Of a stretch of 64,000 nt of DNA, positions 1 to 11,508 are shown one piece after another. How positions within the stretch are numbered: position 1 is the stretch's first letter; every line of letters begins with the position of its first letter. Position numbers and translations under genes: made by a program. The notes under the pieces were generated by a model that saw only the letters and a program-made list of their open reading frames with translations, was not told the origin of the DNA and ran no database searches. Origin of the DNA: Symsagittifera roscoffensis (Eukaryota; Xenacoelomorpha; Acoela; Convolutidae); assembly GCF_963678635.1 (NCBI RefSeq), contig NC_087064.1, positions 38,990,532 through 39,054,531 of the forward strand, given 5' to 3'.

Positions 1-1726
1 AATTTTTGTCTAGAAAGTCGATAGTTTCGGAGATAGCATAGTGATGTAGCTTTTTTGGATGACTCATACATCCTATCATAATGATTGAAAATCTTTTTAG
101 TTGTTTTTTGATTTTAGACAACTTTTGCTACATAATCAGCAGTCAAAAGTCAATAGTTTGGGAGATAGCATGATGATGTGGCTTTTTCTGAATTTTTCAT
201 ACATCCTATGATGAAATTCATTTTTTTTAATTCTCAACAGTCAAAAGTTTGCGAGAAAGCTTGCTGATGTAGCTTTTTCTGAATGACTCAAACATCCTAT
301 GATGAAAGTCATTTTTTCCAGAAATTGTTTTTTGATTCTGAACAATTTTTGTTCCATGAATAATTCTCAAAAATCTACAATTTGCGAGATAGCAGGGTGG
401 AGTTAATTTTTCTGGATGACTCATCCATATTTTGATTTGAAAAAACCATTACAGTTGTTTTTTTGACTGTAAACATCTTCCTTCTTTAGTATCAAGTCTC
501 AAAAATCAATATTTTCCGAGATAGCATGTTGATGTAGCTTTTTCTGGTTGACTCATACATCCTATGTTAAAGACGAAAGAAAAGCTTAAGTTGTTTTTTA
601 TTCTAAACAATTTTTGTCTAGAAAGTCGATAGTTTCGGAGATAGCATAGTGATGTAGCTTTTTTTGGATGACTCATACATCCTATCATAATGATTGAAAA
701 TCTTTTTAGTTGTTTTTTGATTTTAGACAACTTTTGCTACATAATCAGCTGTCAAAAGTCAATAGTTTGGGAGATAGCATGATGATGTGGCTTTTTCTGA
801 ACTTTTCATACATCCTATGACGAAGGTCATTTTTTTTTGATTCTCAACAGTCAATAGTTTGCGAGATAGCAGCATGATGATGTAGCTATTTCTGATTGAC
901 TCAAACATCCTATGATGAAGGTCATATTTTTAGGAAATTGTTTTTTGACTCTTAACAACTTTGGTTCCAAAATCAACTCTAAAAAACCTATAGTTTTCAA
1001 GATAGCATGGTAGAGTAAGCTTTCCTGGATAATTCAGCCATTTTTTAATGTGGATAAAAAAATTTCAGTTGTTTTTTTATTCTAATCATCTTTCGTCTAC
1101 ATAGTCAAGTCTCAAAAATCAATATTACCCGAGATAGCATGATGATGTAGCTTTTTCTGGATGACTCATACATCCTTTCATAAAGTTAAAAGAAAAAATC
1201 AGTTTGGGAGATAGCTTGATGATGTAGCTTTTTCTGAATGACTCAAACATCCTATGATGAAAGTCATTTTTTCCAGAAATTGTTTTTTGATTCTGAACAA
1301 TTTTTGTTCCATGAACAATTCTCAAAAATCTACAATTTGCGAGATAGCAGGGTGGAGTTAATTTTTCTGGATGACTCATCCATATTTTGATTTGAAAAAA
1401 CCATTTCAGTTGTTTTTTTGACTGTAAACATCTTCCTTCTTTAGTATCAAGTCTCAAAAATTAATATTTTCCGAGATAGCATGTTGATGTACCTTTTTCT
1501 GGTTGACTCATACATCCTATGTTAAAGACGAAAGAAAATTTTAAGTTGTTTTTTATTCTAAACAATTTTTGTCTAGAAAGTCGATAGTTTCGGAGATAGC
1601 ATAGTGATGTAGCTTTTTTTGGATGACTCATACATCCTATCATAATGATTGAAAATCTTTTTAGTTGTTTTTTGCTTTTAGACAACTTTTGCTACATAAT
1701 CAGCTGTCAAAAAGTCAATAGTTTGG

Positions 1727-1818
1727 GAGATAGCATGATGATGTGGCTTTTTCTGAATTTTTCATACATCCTATGACGAAGGTCATTTTTTTTTGATTCT
1801 CAACAGTCAATAGTTTGC
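1727..1818 (+). repeat. 92-bp short monomer in HOR zone I
   Basis: The step from GAGATAGC at 1,727 to the next at 1,819 is 92 bp. The box region (here with TTTTTCATACATCC in place of GATGACTCATACATCC) is followed by a GACGAAGGTCA stretch, a short T-run and ATTCTCAACAGTCAATAG. About 40 bp of the usual linker is missing. The same form occurs in the other HOR zone I units (for example near 820-860 and 3,700-3,720), so the deletion predates amplification of the unit. Confidence 0.65.
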
Positions 1819-2090
1819 GAGATAGCAGCATGATGATGTAGCTTTTTCTGATTGACTCAAACATCCTATGATGAAGGTCATATTTTGAGGAAATTGTTTT
1901 TTGATTTCTTAACAACTTTGGTTCCAAAATCAATTCTAAAAAACCTATAGTTTGCATGATAGCATAGTAGAGTAAGCTTTCCTGGATAATTCAGCCATTT
2001 TTTAATGTGGATAAAAAAATTTCAGTTGTTTTTTTTTTATTCTAAACATCTTTCGTCTATATAGTCAAGTCTCAAAAATCAATATTACCC

Positions 2091-2167
2091 GAGATAGCAT
2101 GTTGATGTAGCTTTTTCTGGATGACTCATACATCCTTTCATAAAGATAAAAGAAAAAATCTGTTTGC
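2091..2167 (+). repeat. 77-bp short monomer that keeps the box but lacks most of the linker
   Basis: From GAGATAGC at 2,091 to the next GAGAAAGC at 2,168 is only 77 bp. The conserved box is present. The sequence then jumps from an A-rich stretch (AAAAGAAAAAATC) straight to TTTGCGAG of the next monomer, so the T-rich linker and CTTCATAA region are missing. The same short form recurs at 2,432-2,508. It shows that the box and the linker can be lost independently. Confidence 0.75.
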
Positions 2168-2772
2168 GAGAAAGCTTGATGATGTAGCTTTTTCTGAATG
2201 ACTCAAACATCCTATGATGAAAGTCATTTTTTCCAGAAGTTGTTTTTTGATTCTGAACAATTTGTTCCATGAACAATTGTCAAAAATCTACAATTTGCGA
2301 GATAGCAGGGTGGAGTTAATTTTTCTGGATGACTCATCCATATTTTGATTTGAAAAAAACCATTTCAGTTGTTTTTTTGACTTTAAACATCTTCCTTCTT
2401 TAGTATCAAGTCTCAAAAGTCAATATTTTCCGAGATAGCATGTTGATGTAGCTTTTTCTGGTTGACTCATTTATCCTTTCATAAAGATAAAAGAAAAAAT
2501 CTGTTTGCGAGAAAGCTTGATGATGTAGCTTTTTCTGAATGACTCAAACATCCTATGATGAAAGTCATTTTTTCCAGAAGTTGTTTTTTGATTCTGAACA
2601 ATTTGTTCCATGAACAATTGTCAAAAATCTACAATTTGCGAGATAGCAGGGTGGAGTTAATTTTTCTGGATGACTCATCCATATTTTGATTTGAAAAAAA
2701 CCATTTCAGTTGTTTTTTTGACTTTAAACATCTTCCTTCTTTAGTATCAAGTCTCAAAAGTCAATATTTTCC
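2091..2772 (+). repeat. 341-bp tandem duplication (3 monomers) inside HOR zone I
   Basis: The block 2,091-2,431 is repeated immediately as 2,432-2,772. Each copy has monomer steps of 77, 131 and 133 bp and the same run of words, including CTTTCATAAAG and the GCAGGGTGGAG monomer. Differences by eye are few, for example TGGATGACTCATACATCC in the first copy and TGGTTGACTCATTTATCC in the second. The near identity and exact tandem position indicate a recent unequal exchange. Confidence 0.8.
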
Positions 2773-4926
2773 GAGATAGCATGTTGATGTAGCTTTTTCT
2801 GGTTGACTCATTTATCCTATGTTAAAGACGAAAGAAAAGTTTAAGTTGTTTTTTATTCTAAACAATTTTTGTCTAGAAAGTCGATAGTTTCGGAGATAGC
2901 ATAGTGATGTAGCTTTTTTTGGATGACTCATACATCCTATCATAATGATTAAAAATCTTTTTAGTTGTTTTTTGATTTCAGACAACTTTTGCTACATAAT
3001 CAGCTGTCAAAAGTCAGTAGTTTGGGAGATAGCATGATGATGTGGCTTTTTCTGAATTTTTCATACATCCTATGATAAAATTCAATTTTTTTTCGATTCT
3101 CAACAGTCAATAGTTTGCGAGAAAGCTTGATGATGTAGCTTTTTCTGAATGACTCAAACATCCTATGATGAAAGTCATTTTTTCCAGAAATTGTTTTTTG
3201 ATTCTGAACAATTTTTGTTCCATGAACAATTCTCAAAAATCTACAATTTGCGAGATAGCAGGGTGGAGTTAATTTTTCTGGATGACTCATCCATATTTTG
3301 ATTTGAAAAAACCATTTCAGTTGTTTTTTTGACTGTAAACATCTTCCTTCTTTAGTATCAAGTCTCAAAAATCAATATTTTCCGAGATAGCATGTTGATG
3401 TAGCTTTTTCTGGTTGACTCATACATCCTATGTTAAAGACGAAAGAAAAGTTTAAGTTGTTTTTTATTCTAAACAATTTTTGTCTAGAAAGTCGATAGTT
3501 TCGGAGATAGCATAGTGATGTAGCTTTTTTTGGATGACTCATACATCCTATCATAATGATTGAAAATCTTTTTAGTTGTTTTTTGATTTTAGACAACTTT
3601 TGCTACATAATCAGCTGTCAAAAGTCAATAGTTTGGGAGATAGCATGATGATGTGGCTTTTTCTGAATTTTTCATACATCCTATGACGAAGGTCATTTTT
3701 TTTTATTCTCAACAGTCAATAGTTTGCGAGATAGCAGCATGATGATGTAGCTTTTTTCTGATTGACTCAAACATCCTATGATGAAGGTCATATTTTCCAG
3801 AAATTGTTTTTTGATTCTGAACAATTTTTGTTCCATGAACAATTCTCAAAAATCTACAATTTGCGAGATAGCAGGGTGGAGTTAATTTTTCTGGATGACT
3901 CATCCATATTTTGATTTGAAAAAACCATTTCAGTTGTTTTTTTGACTGTAAACATCTTCCTTCTTTAGTATCAAGTCTCAAAAATCAATATTTTCCGAGA
4001 TAGCATGTTGATGTAGCTTTTTCTGGTTGACTCATACATCCTATCATAATGATTGAAAATCTTTTTAGTTGTTTTTTGATTTTAGACAACTTTTGCTACA
4101 TAATCAGCTGTCAAAAGTCAATAGTTTGGGAGATAGCATGATGATGTGGCTTTTTCTGAATTTTTCATACATCCTATGACGAAGATAATTTTTTTTTATT
4201 CTCAACAGTCAATAGTTTGCGAGATAGCAGCATGATGATGTAGCTTTTTCTGATTGACTCAAACATCCTATGATGAAGGTCATATTTTTAGGAAATTGTT
4301 TTTTGATTCTTAATTACTTTGGTTCCAAAATCAATTCTAAAAAACCTATAGTTTGCAAGATAGCATGGTAGAGTAAGCTTTCCTGGATAATTCAGCCATT
4401 TTTTAATGTGGATAAAAAAATTTCAGTTGTTTTTTTTATTCTAAACATCTTTCGTCTATATAGTCAAGTCTCAAAAATCAATATCACCCAAGATAGCATG
4501 ATGATGTAGCTTTTTCTGGATGACTCATACATCCTTTCATAAGGATAAAAGAAAAAATCAGTTTGGGAGATAGCTTGATGATGTAGCTTTTTCTGAATGT
4601 TTCATACATCCTATGATGAAAGTAATTTTTTTTCGATTCTCAACAGTCAGTAGTTTGCGAGAAAGCTTCATGATGTAGCTTTTTTTGAATGACTCAAACA
4701 TCCTATGATGAAGGTCAGTTTTTTCAGAAATTGTTTTTTGATTCTGAACAGTTTTTGTTCCATAAACAATTCTCAAAAATCTACAGTTTGCGAGATAGCA
4801 GGATGGAGTAAATTTTTCTGGATGATTCATCCATGTTTTGATTTGGAAAAAAAAACATTTCAGTTGTTTTTTTTATTGTAAACATCTTCCTTCTTCAGTA
4901 TCAAGTCTCAAAAGTCAATATTTTCC

Positions 4927-7170
4927 GAGAGAGCATGTTGATGTAGCTTTTTCTGGTTGACTCATACATCCTATGTTAAAGACGAAAGAAAAGTTTAAGT
5001 TGTTTTTTATTCTAAACAGTTTTTGTCTAGAAAGTCGATAGTTTTGGAGATAGCATAGTGATGTAGCTTTTTTTGGATGACTCATACATCCTATCATAAT
5101 GATTGAAAATATTTTTAGTTGTTTTTTGATTTTAGACAACTTTTGCTACATAATCAGCTGTCAAAAGTCGATAGTTTGGGAGATAGCATGATGATGTGGC
5201 TTTTTCTGAATATTTCATACATTCTATGATGAAGGTCATTTTTTTTCGATTCTCAACAGTCAATAGTTTGCGAGATAGCATGATGATGCAGCTTTTTCTG
5301 AATGACTCAAACATCCTATGATGAAGGTCAGTTTTTTCAGAAACTGTTTTTTGATTCTGAACAATTTTTGTTCCATAAACAATTCTCAAAAATCTACAGT
5401 TTGCGAGATAGCAGGATGGAGTAAATTTTTCTGGATGATTCATCCATGTTTTGATTTGGAAAAAAAAACATTTCAGTTGTTTTTTTGATTGTAAACATCT
5501 TCCTTCTTCAGTATCAAGTCTCAAAAGTCATTATTTTCCGAGATAGCTTGATGATGTAGCTTTCTCTGGATGACTCATACATCCTATGATGGAGATGAAA
5601 AAAAATTCAGTTGGTTTTTTTAAAACTAAATAACTTTTGTCTTCATAATCAAGTTTCAGATTTCAATAGTTTCCGAGATAGCATGTTGATGTAGCTTTTT
5701 CTGGTTGACTCATACATCCTATGATGAAGGTTGAGCTTTTTTCAGAAATTTTTATTTGATTCTTAACAATTTTTGTTCCATAATCAAATCATAAAGTCAA
5801 TAATTTGCGAGATAGCATGATGATGTAGCTTTTTCTGAATGACTCATACATCCTATGATGAAGGCTTTTTTTTCGATTCTCAAAAGTCAATAGTTTGCGA
5901 GATAGCATGATGATGCAGCTTTTTCTGAATGACTCAAACATCCTATGATGAAGGTCAGTTTTTTCAGAAACTGTTTTTTGATTCTGAACAATTTTTGTTC
6001 CATAAACAATTCTCAAAAATCTACAATTTGCGAGATAGCAGGATGGAGTAAATTTTTCTGGATGATTCATCCATGTTTTGATTTGGAAAAAAAAACATTT
6101 CAGTTGTTTTTTTGATTGTAAACATCTTCCTTCTTCAGTATCAAGTCTCAAAAGTCATTATTTTCCGAGATAGCTTGATGATGTAGCTTTCTCTGGATGA
6201 CTCATACATCCTATGATGGAGATGAAAAAAAATTCAGTTGGTTTTTTTTAAACTAAATAACTTTTGTCTTCATAATCAAGTTTCAGATTTCAATAGTTTC
6301 CGAGATAGCATGTTGATGTAGCTTTTTCTGGTTGACTCATACATCCTATGATGAAGGTTGAGGTTTTTTCAGAAATTTTTATTTGATTCTAAACAATTTT
6401 TGTTCCATAATCAAATCATAAAGTCAATAATTTGCGAGATAGCATGATGATGTAGCTTTTTCTGAATGACTCATACATCCTATGATGAAGGCTTTTTTTT
6501 CGATTCTCAAAAGTCAATAGTTTGCGAGATAGCATGATGATGTAGCTTTTTCTGAGTGACTCATACATCCTATGATGAAGGTAACTTTTTTAGGAATTTT
6601 TTTTGATTCCAAACAATTTTTGTTCCAGAAATAATTCTCAAAAAACTATAGTTTGCCAGATAGCAGGATAAAATGAAACTTTCTGGATGATTCAGTCATT
6701 TTTTGGTGTGGATAAAAAAATTCAATTGTTTTTTTGATTCTAAATATTTTTCTTCTACATAATCAAGTCTCAAAGTTCAATAATTTCCGAGATAGCATGA
6801 ATATGTAGGTTTTTCTGGATGACTCATACATCCTATGATAAAGATGAAAGAAAAACTTTAGTTGTTTTTTGATTCTAAACAATTTTTGTCATCATAATCA
6901 AGATTCAGAATTCAATAGTTTCCGCGATAGCATGATGATGTAGCTTTTCTGGATGACTCTTACATCATATGATGAAGGTTCATTTTTTTTCAAAAAATGT
7001 TTTTTGATTCTAAACAATTTTTTTTCCATAATCAAATCTGAAAGTCGATAGTTTCCGAGAAAGCACAATGATGTTGCTTTTTCTGGATGACTCAAATATC
7101 CTATGTTAAAATTATATAATTTTTTAGTTATTTTTGGATTATCAACAATTTTTGTCTTCATAATCAAGTC
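4927..7170 (+). repeat. Transition zone after HOR I, ordinary diverged monomers
   Basis: The 955-bp periodicity breaks down after the anchor at 4,927. Monomers of the zone I kinds, including GCAGGATGGAGTAAA at about 4,798 and 5,413, mix with monomers carrying GATGAAGGTTGAG or GATGAAGG. The right part (6,526-7,170) holds single diverged monomers with no clear higher-order period. Nothing other than the satellite is present. Confidence 0.7.
5272..6525 (+). repeat. 627-bp tandem duplication (two copies)
   Basis: The word GAGATAGCATGATGATGCAG is at 5,272 and 5,899, and the next equivalent GAGATAGC is at 6,526: two spacings of 627 bp. A second anchor, TCATTATTTTCCGAGATAGC, agrees (GAGATAGC at 5,540 and 6,167). 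The copies are nearly identical by eye, with small differences such as GGTTGAGCTTTT versus GGTTGAGGTTTT. About five monomers are included. Confidence 0.8.
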
Positions 7171-7734
7171 TCAAAAGTCGATAGTTTCCGAGATAGCATG
7201 ATGATGTAGCTTTTTATAGATGACTCATACATCCTATGATGAAGATATTTTTCAGTTGTTTTTGATACTAAACAGTTTTGCTTTCATAATCAAGTCTCAA
7301 AATTCGATAGTTTCCGAGAAAGCGTGATGATATAGCTATTTCTGGATGACTCATACATCCTATGATGAAGATAATTTTTTCAGTTTCTTTCTTAACATTT
7401 TTTGTCACCATAATTGATTCTCAAAAGTAATTAGTTTGCGAGATAGCATGATGATGTAGCTTTTTCTGAATTACTCAAACATCCTATGATAAAAATATAT
7501 AACTTTTTAGTTATTTTTTTGCTTATCATCAACTTTATTCTTCATAATCAAGTCTCAAAAGTCGATAGTTTCGGAGATAGCATAGTCATGTAGCTTCTTC
7601 TGGATGACTCATACATTCTATAATGAAAATTGAAAATCTTTTTTATTTTTTTTTTATTTTAGACAACTTTTGTCTTCATAACCAGGTGTCAAAGTCGATA
7701 TTTTCCGACATGGCCTGATAATGTAGCTTTTTCT

Positions 7735-7756
7735 GGATGACTCATACATCCTATGA
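7735..7756 (+). other. Conserved monomer box with TGACTCA and overlapping dyads (representative copy)
   Basis: This is the best-preserved part of the monomer and recurs hundreds of times. It contains two overlapping inverted repeats. GGATG/CATCC flank a 7-base centre (7,735-7,751), and TCATA/TATGA flank a 5-base centre (7,742-7,756). TGACTCA lies between and across them; this heptamer is the known recognition core of AP-1/GCN4-type bZIP proteins. The dyads and heptamer are seen directly. Protein binding or a role in chromatin is inference. Upstream of the box is the conserved GATGTAGC plus a T-tract, and downstream is usually ATGATGAAG or a variant. Confidence 0.6.
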
Positions 7757-7865
7757 TGAAGATAATTTTTTCAGTTGTTTTTTGATTCTAAACAACTTTT
7801 TTCTTCATAATCGATTCTCAAAAGTCAATAGTTTGCGAGATAGCATGAAGATGTAGCTTTTTCTG

Positions 7866-7990
7866 AATGACTTTTCAGAGTTTTTTCCAGATTTATTAGA
7901 ATAATCAGTTCAGAATTTTTTGGAATTATTAGAATAAATTAGATTTTTTTTAATCAAAAATTTACAAGACTTGTTATCAAATCTCAAAAA
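7866..7990 (+). repeat. Degenerate, scrambled linker segment between monomers
   Basis: After TTCTGAATGACTTTTC at about 7,860 the sequence leaves the consensus for roughly 110 bp. It contains AGAATAATCAGTTCAGAATTTTTTGG and AATTATTAGAATAAATTAG-like A/T-rich words that resemble stretched copies of TTCTGAACAA, then re-enters the array at CAAATCTCAAAAATCG. It is the least satellite-like stretch I noticed in the first 10 kb. It is too short and too AT-rich to identify as anything else; a decayed linker is the simplest reading. Confidence 0.5.
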
Positions 7991-9765
7991 TCGATAATTT
8001 GCGAAATAGCAGGGTGAAGTAAATTTTTCTGGATGACTCATCCATCCTATGATAAAGATGAAAGAATTATTTCAGTTGTTTTTTTGATTCTAAACAACTT
8101 TTTCTGGATGACTCATACATCCTATGATGAAGGTTAAATTTTTTTCAGAAATTGTTTTTTGTTTTTAAGATTTTTTGTTCCATAACCAAATATGAATGTC
8201 GATAGTTTCCGAGATAGCATGATGATGTAGCTTTTTCTGGATGACTCACACATCCTATATTAAAAATAATGAATTTTCAGTTATTTTTTGATTATGAACA
8301 ACTTTTGTCTTCATAATCAGGTCTCAAAACCGATAGTTTGCGAGAAGCACGATGATGCAGTTTTTTCTGGATGACTCACACATCCTATGTTAAAAATAAA
8401 TAAATTTTTAGTTATTTTTTGATTATCAACAACTTCTGTCTTCATAATCAGGTCTCAAAAGTCGATAGTTTACGAGATAGCATGATGATGTAGCTTTTTC
8501 TGGTTGACTCCTACATCTTATGATGAATGTTGAACGCTTTCTTAGTTGTTTCTTGATTCTAAACAACTTTGTCTTCATAATAGAGTCTCAAAAGTCGATA
8601 GTTTCCGAGAAATCACGATGATGTAGCTTTTTCTTGATGACTCATATCTCCTATGTTGAGATTAACTTTTTTTCAGAAATTGTTTTTTGGTTCTAAACAA
8701 TTTTTGTTGCCTTGTCAATGCTCAAAAATTGATAATTTCCGAGATAGCAGGGTGAAGTAAAATTTCTGGATGACTCATACATTCTTTGATGTGGATAAAA
8801 AAATCAGTTGTTTTTTTATTCTAAACATCTTTCTTCTTCATAATCAAGTCTCAAGATCAATAGTTTCCGAGATAGCATGAAGATGTAGTTTTTTTGGATC
8901 ACTCATACATCCTATGATGAAGATAATTTTTTTCAGTTTTTTTCTGATTCTAAAAAACTTTTGTCTTCATAATAGTTTTATGATTGTTTCCGAGAAATCA
9001 CAATGATGTAGCTTTTTCTGGATGACTCAAACATCTTCTGGTGAATATTGAACGCTTCTTTAGTTGTTTTTTGATTCTATACAACTTTGTCTTCATAATA
9101 GAGTCTCAAAAGTTGATAGTTTCTGAGAAAGCACGATGATGTAGCTTTTTCTGGATGACTCACACATCCTATATTAAAAATAAAGAAATTTTCAGTTATT
9201 TTTTGATTATGAACACCTTTTGTCTTCATAATCAGGTCTCAAAAGTCGATAGTTTACGAGATAGCATGATGATGTAGCTTTTTCTGGTTGACTCCTACAT
9301 CTTATGATGAATGTTGAACGCTTTCTTAGTTGTTTCTTGATTCTAAACAACTTTGTCTTCATAATAGAGTCTCAAAAGTCGATAGTTTCCGGAAATCACG
9401 ATGATGTAGCTTTTTCTTGATGACTCATATCTCCTATGTTGAGATTAACTTTTTTTCAGAAATTGTTTTTTGGTTCTAAACAATTTTTGTTGCCTTGTCA
9501 ATGCTCAAAAATTGATAATTTCCGAGATAGCAGGGTGAAGTAAAATTTCTGGATGACTCATACATTCTTTGATGTGGATAAAAAAATCAGTTCTTTTTTG
9601 ATTCTAAACATCTTTCTTCTTCATAATCAAGTCTCAAGGTCAATAGTTTCCGAGATAGCATGAAGATGTAGTTTTTTTGGATCACTCATACATCCTATGA
9701 TGAAGATAATTTTTTTCAGTTGTTTTTTGATTCTAAACAATTTTTGTCTTCATAATAGTTTTATG

Positions 9766-9800
9766 ATTGTTTCCGAGAAATCACAATGATGACTCAAACA
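9766..9800 (+). repeat. 16-bp deletion between GATG direct repeats inside the box
   Basis: Related monomers (for example near 9,000) read AATGATGTAGC-T-tract-CTGGATGACTC. Here the sequence reads AATGATGACTCAAAC (GATG at 9,788), so the segment between the first GATG and the second GATG is gone together with one GATG copy. TGACTCA survives. Loss exactly between 4-bp direct repeats is the signature of replication slippage. Confidence 0.7.
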
Positions 9801-11035
9801 TCTTCTGGTGAATATTGAACGCTTCTTTAGTTGTTTTTTGATTCTATACAACTTTGTCTTCATAATAGAGTCTCAAAAATCGATAGTTTCCGAGAAAGCA
9901 CGATGATGTAGCTTTTTCTGGATGACTCACACATCCTATATTAAAAATAAAGAAATTTTCAGTTATTTTTTGATTATAAACACCTTTTGTCTTCATAATC
10001 AGGTCTCAAAAGTCGATCGTTCACGAGTAGCTTTTTCTGGTTGACTCGTACATCTTATGATGAAGATTCAAAAAATGCCAGTTGTTAAATGATTCTAAAC
10101 AACTTTTGTCTTCATAATCAAGTCTCAGATTTCAATAGTTTCCGAGATAGCATGATGATGTAGTTTTTTTGGATCACTCATACATCCTATGATGAAGATA
10201 ATTTTTTTCAGTTGTTTTTTGATTCTAAACAACTTTTGTCTTCATAATAGTTTTATGATTGTTTCCGAGAAATCACAATGATGTAACTTTTCTGGATGAT
10301 TCAAACATCTTATGATGAATGTTGAACGCTTTCTTAGTTGTTTCTTGATTCTAAACAACTTTGTCTTCATAATAGAGTCTCAAAAGTCGATAGTTTCCGG
10401 AAATCACGATGATGTAGCTTTTTCTTGATGACTCATATCTCCTATATTGAGATTAACTTTTTTTCAGAAATTGTTTTTTGGTTCTAAACAATTTTTGTTG
10501 CCTTGTCAATGCTCAAAAATTGATAATTTCCGAGATAGCAGGGTGAAGTAAAATTTCTGGATGACTCATACATTCTTTGATGTGGATAAAAAAATCACTT
10601 GTTTTTTTATTCTAAACATCTTTCTTCTTCATAATCAAGTCTCAAGATCAATAGTTTCCGAGATAGCATGAAGATGTAGTTTTTTTGGATCACTCATACA
10701 TCCTATGATGAAGATAATTTTTTTCAGTTTTTTTCTGATTCTAAAAAACTTTTGTCTTCATAATAGTTTTATGATTGTTTCCGAGAAATCACAATGATGT
10801 AGCTTTTTCTGGATGACTCAAACATCTTCTGGTGAATATTGAACGCTTCTTTAGTTGTTTTTTGATTCTATACAACTTTGTCTTCATAATAGAGTCTCAA
10901 AAGTTGATAGTTTCTGAGAAAGCACGATGATGTAGCTTTTTCTGGATGACTCACACATCCTATATTAAAAATAAAGAAATTTTCAGTTATTTTTTGATTA
11001 TGAACACCTTTTGTCTTCATAATCAGGTCTCAAAA

Positions 11036-11080
11036 GTCGATAGTTCACGAGTAGCTTTTTCTGGTTGACTCGTACATCTT
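11036..11080 (+). repeat. 14-bp box deletion variant (TTCACGAG|TAGC), representative
   Basis: Normal monomers read GAG-ATAGCATGATGATG-TAGC; this variant reads CACGAGTAGC, lacking the 14 bp between GAG and TAGC. It recurs near 10,021, 11,043, 12,481, 13,915, 17,512 and 17,893, always with TTCACGAG or GTTCACGAG. It therefore arose once and was spread by amplification of the 1,437-bp unit and its descendants. The GACTC part of the box remains. Confidence 0.75.
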
Positions 11081-11488
11081 ATGATGAAGATTCAAAAAAT
11101 GCCAGTTGTTAAATGATTCTAAACAACTTTTGTCTTCATAATCAAGTCTCAGATTTCAATAGTTTCCGAGATAGCATGATGATGTAGTTTTTTTGGATCA
11201 CTCATACATCCTATGATGAAGATAATTTTTTTCAGTTGTTTTTTGATTCTAAACAACTTTTGTCTTCATAATAGTTTTATGATTGTTTCCGAGAAATCAC
11301 AATGATGTAGCTTTTTCTGGATGACTCAAACATCTTCTGGTGAATAATGAACGCTTCTTTAGTTGTTTTTTGATTCTAAGCAACTTTGTCTTCATAATAG
11401 AGTCTCAAAAGTCGATAGTTTCCGAGAAAGCACGATGATGTAGCTTTTTCTGGATGACTCATACATCCTATGATGAAGGTTGCAAATC

Positions 11489-11508
11489 TTTTTTAGTTGT
11501 TTTTTTTA
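11489..11508 (+). other. Phased T-tracts in the monomer linker (representative copy)
   Basis: The half of the monomer after the box carries T-tracts separated by the short word AGTTG. Here one tract starts at 11,489 and the next at 11,500, 11 bp apart. A further T-run precedes the CTTCATAA word in most monomers. Tracts spaced near one helical turn are known to bend DNA, so each monomer probably has a curved linker. The spacing is seen directly; the curvature is inferred. Confidence 0.55.

Larger units (their letters stand above)
1..4926 (+). repeat. HOR zone I: ~955-bp 8-monomer unit with 5-monomer short forms
   Basis: Using GAGATAGC in the monomer that follows the GCAGGGTGGAG type as anchor, units start at 518, 1,473, 2,432, 2,773, 3,384, 3,997 and 4,927 (last anchor GAGAGAGC). 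Spacings are 955, 959, 341, 611, 613 and 930 bp. The 959-bp unit resolves into monomer steps of 120, 134, 92, 137, 135, 77, 131 and 133 bp, so it includes two strongly shortened monomers. The 611- and 613-bp units are internally deleted forms with about five monomers. Monomers here are recognisable by AGGGTGGAGTTAA and CATATTTTGATTTG. Bases 1-517 are the end of a short-form unit cut by the window edge. Confidence 0.8.
7171..10772 (+). repeat. Diverged monomer zone with 784- and 1,008-bp HOR spacings
   Basis: A distinctive monomer with TTCTTGATGACTCATATCTCC has its GATAGTTTCC at 8,597, 9,381 and 10,389, giving spacings of 784 bp (about six monomers) and 1,008 bp (about eight). It is followed each time by a GCAGGGTGAAGTAAA monomer and one with TGAAGATGTAGT. 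Another marker, GATTGTTTCCGAGAAATCAC, sits near 8,986, 9,766 and 10,257. The zone from 7,171 to about 8,500 is more irregular: it includes a single B-like monomer near 7,700 and a disrupted stretch at about 7,870-7,980 that reads as A/T-rich degenerate linker. Confidence 0.7.

Noticed and set aside
2032-2040. Long T-runs as Pol III terminators or poly(A) signals
   Set aside because: T-runs occur in almost every monomer linker and have no associated A/B-box promoter or gene, so calling them terminators would be unsupported.
227-7167. Minus-strand open frames of 63-130 codons with MSHPEK..CYL-like peptides
   Set aside because: They are the same satellite monomer read in different frames. They end within about one to three monomers because 130, 133 and 134 are not multiples of three. 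Copies differ by frameshifting indels, and there is no conserved start, ribosome signal or domain.
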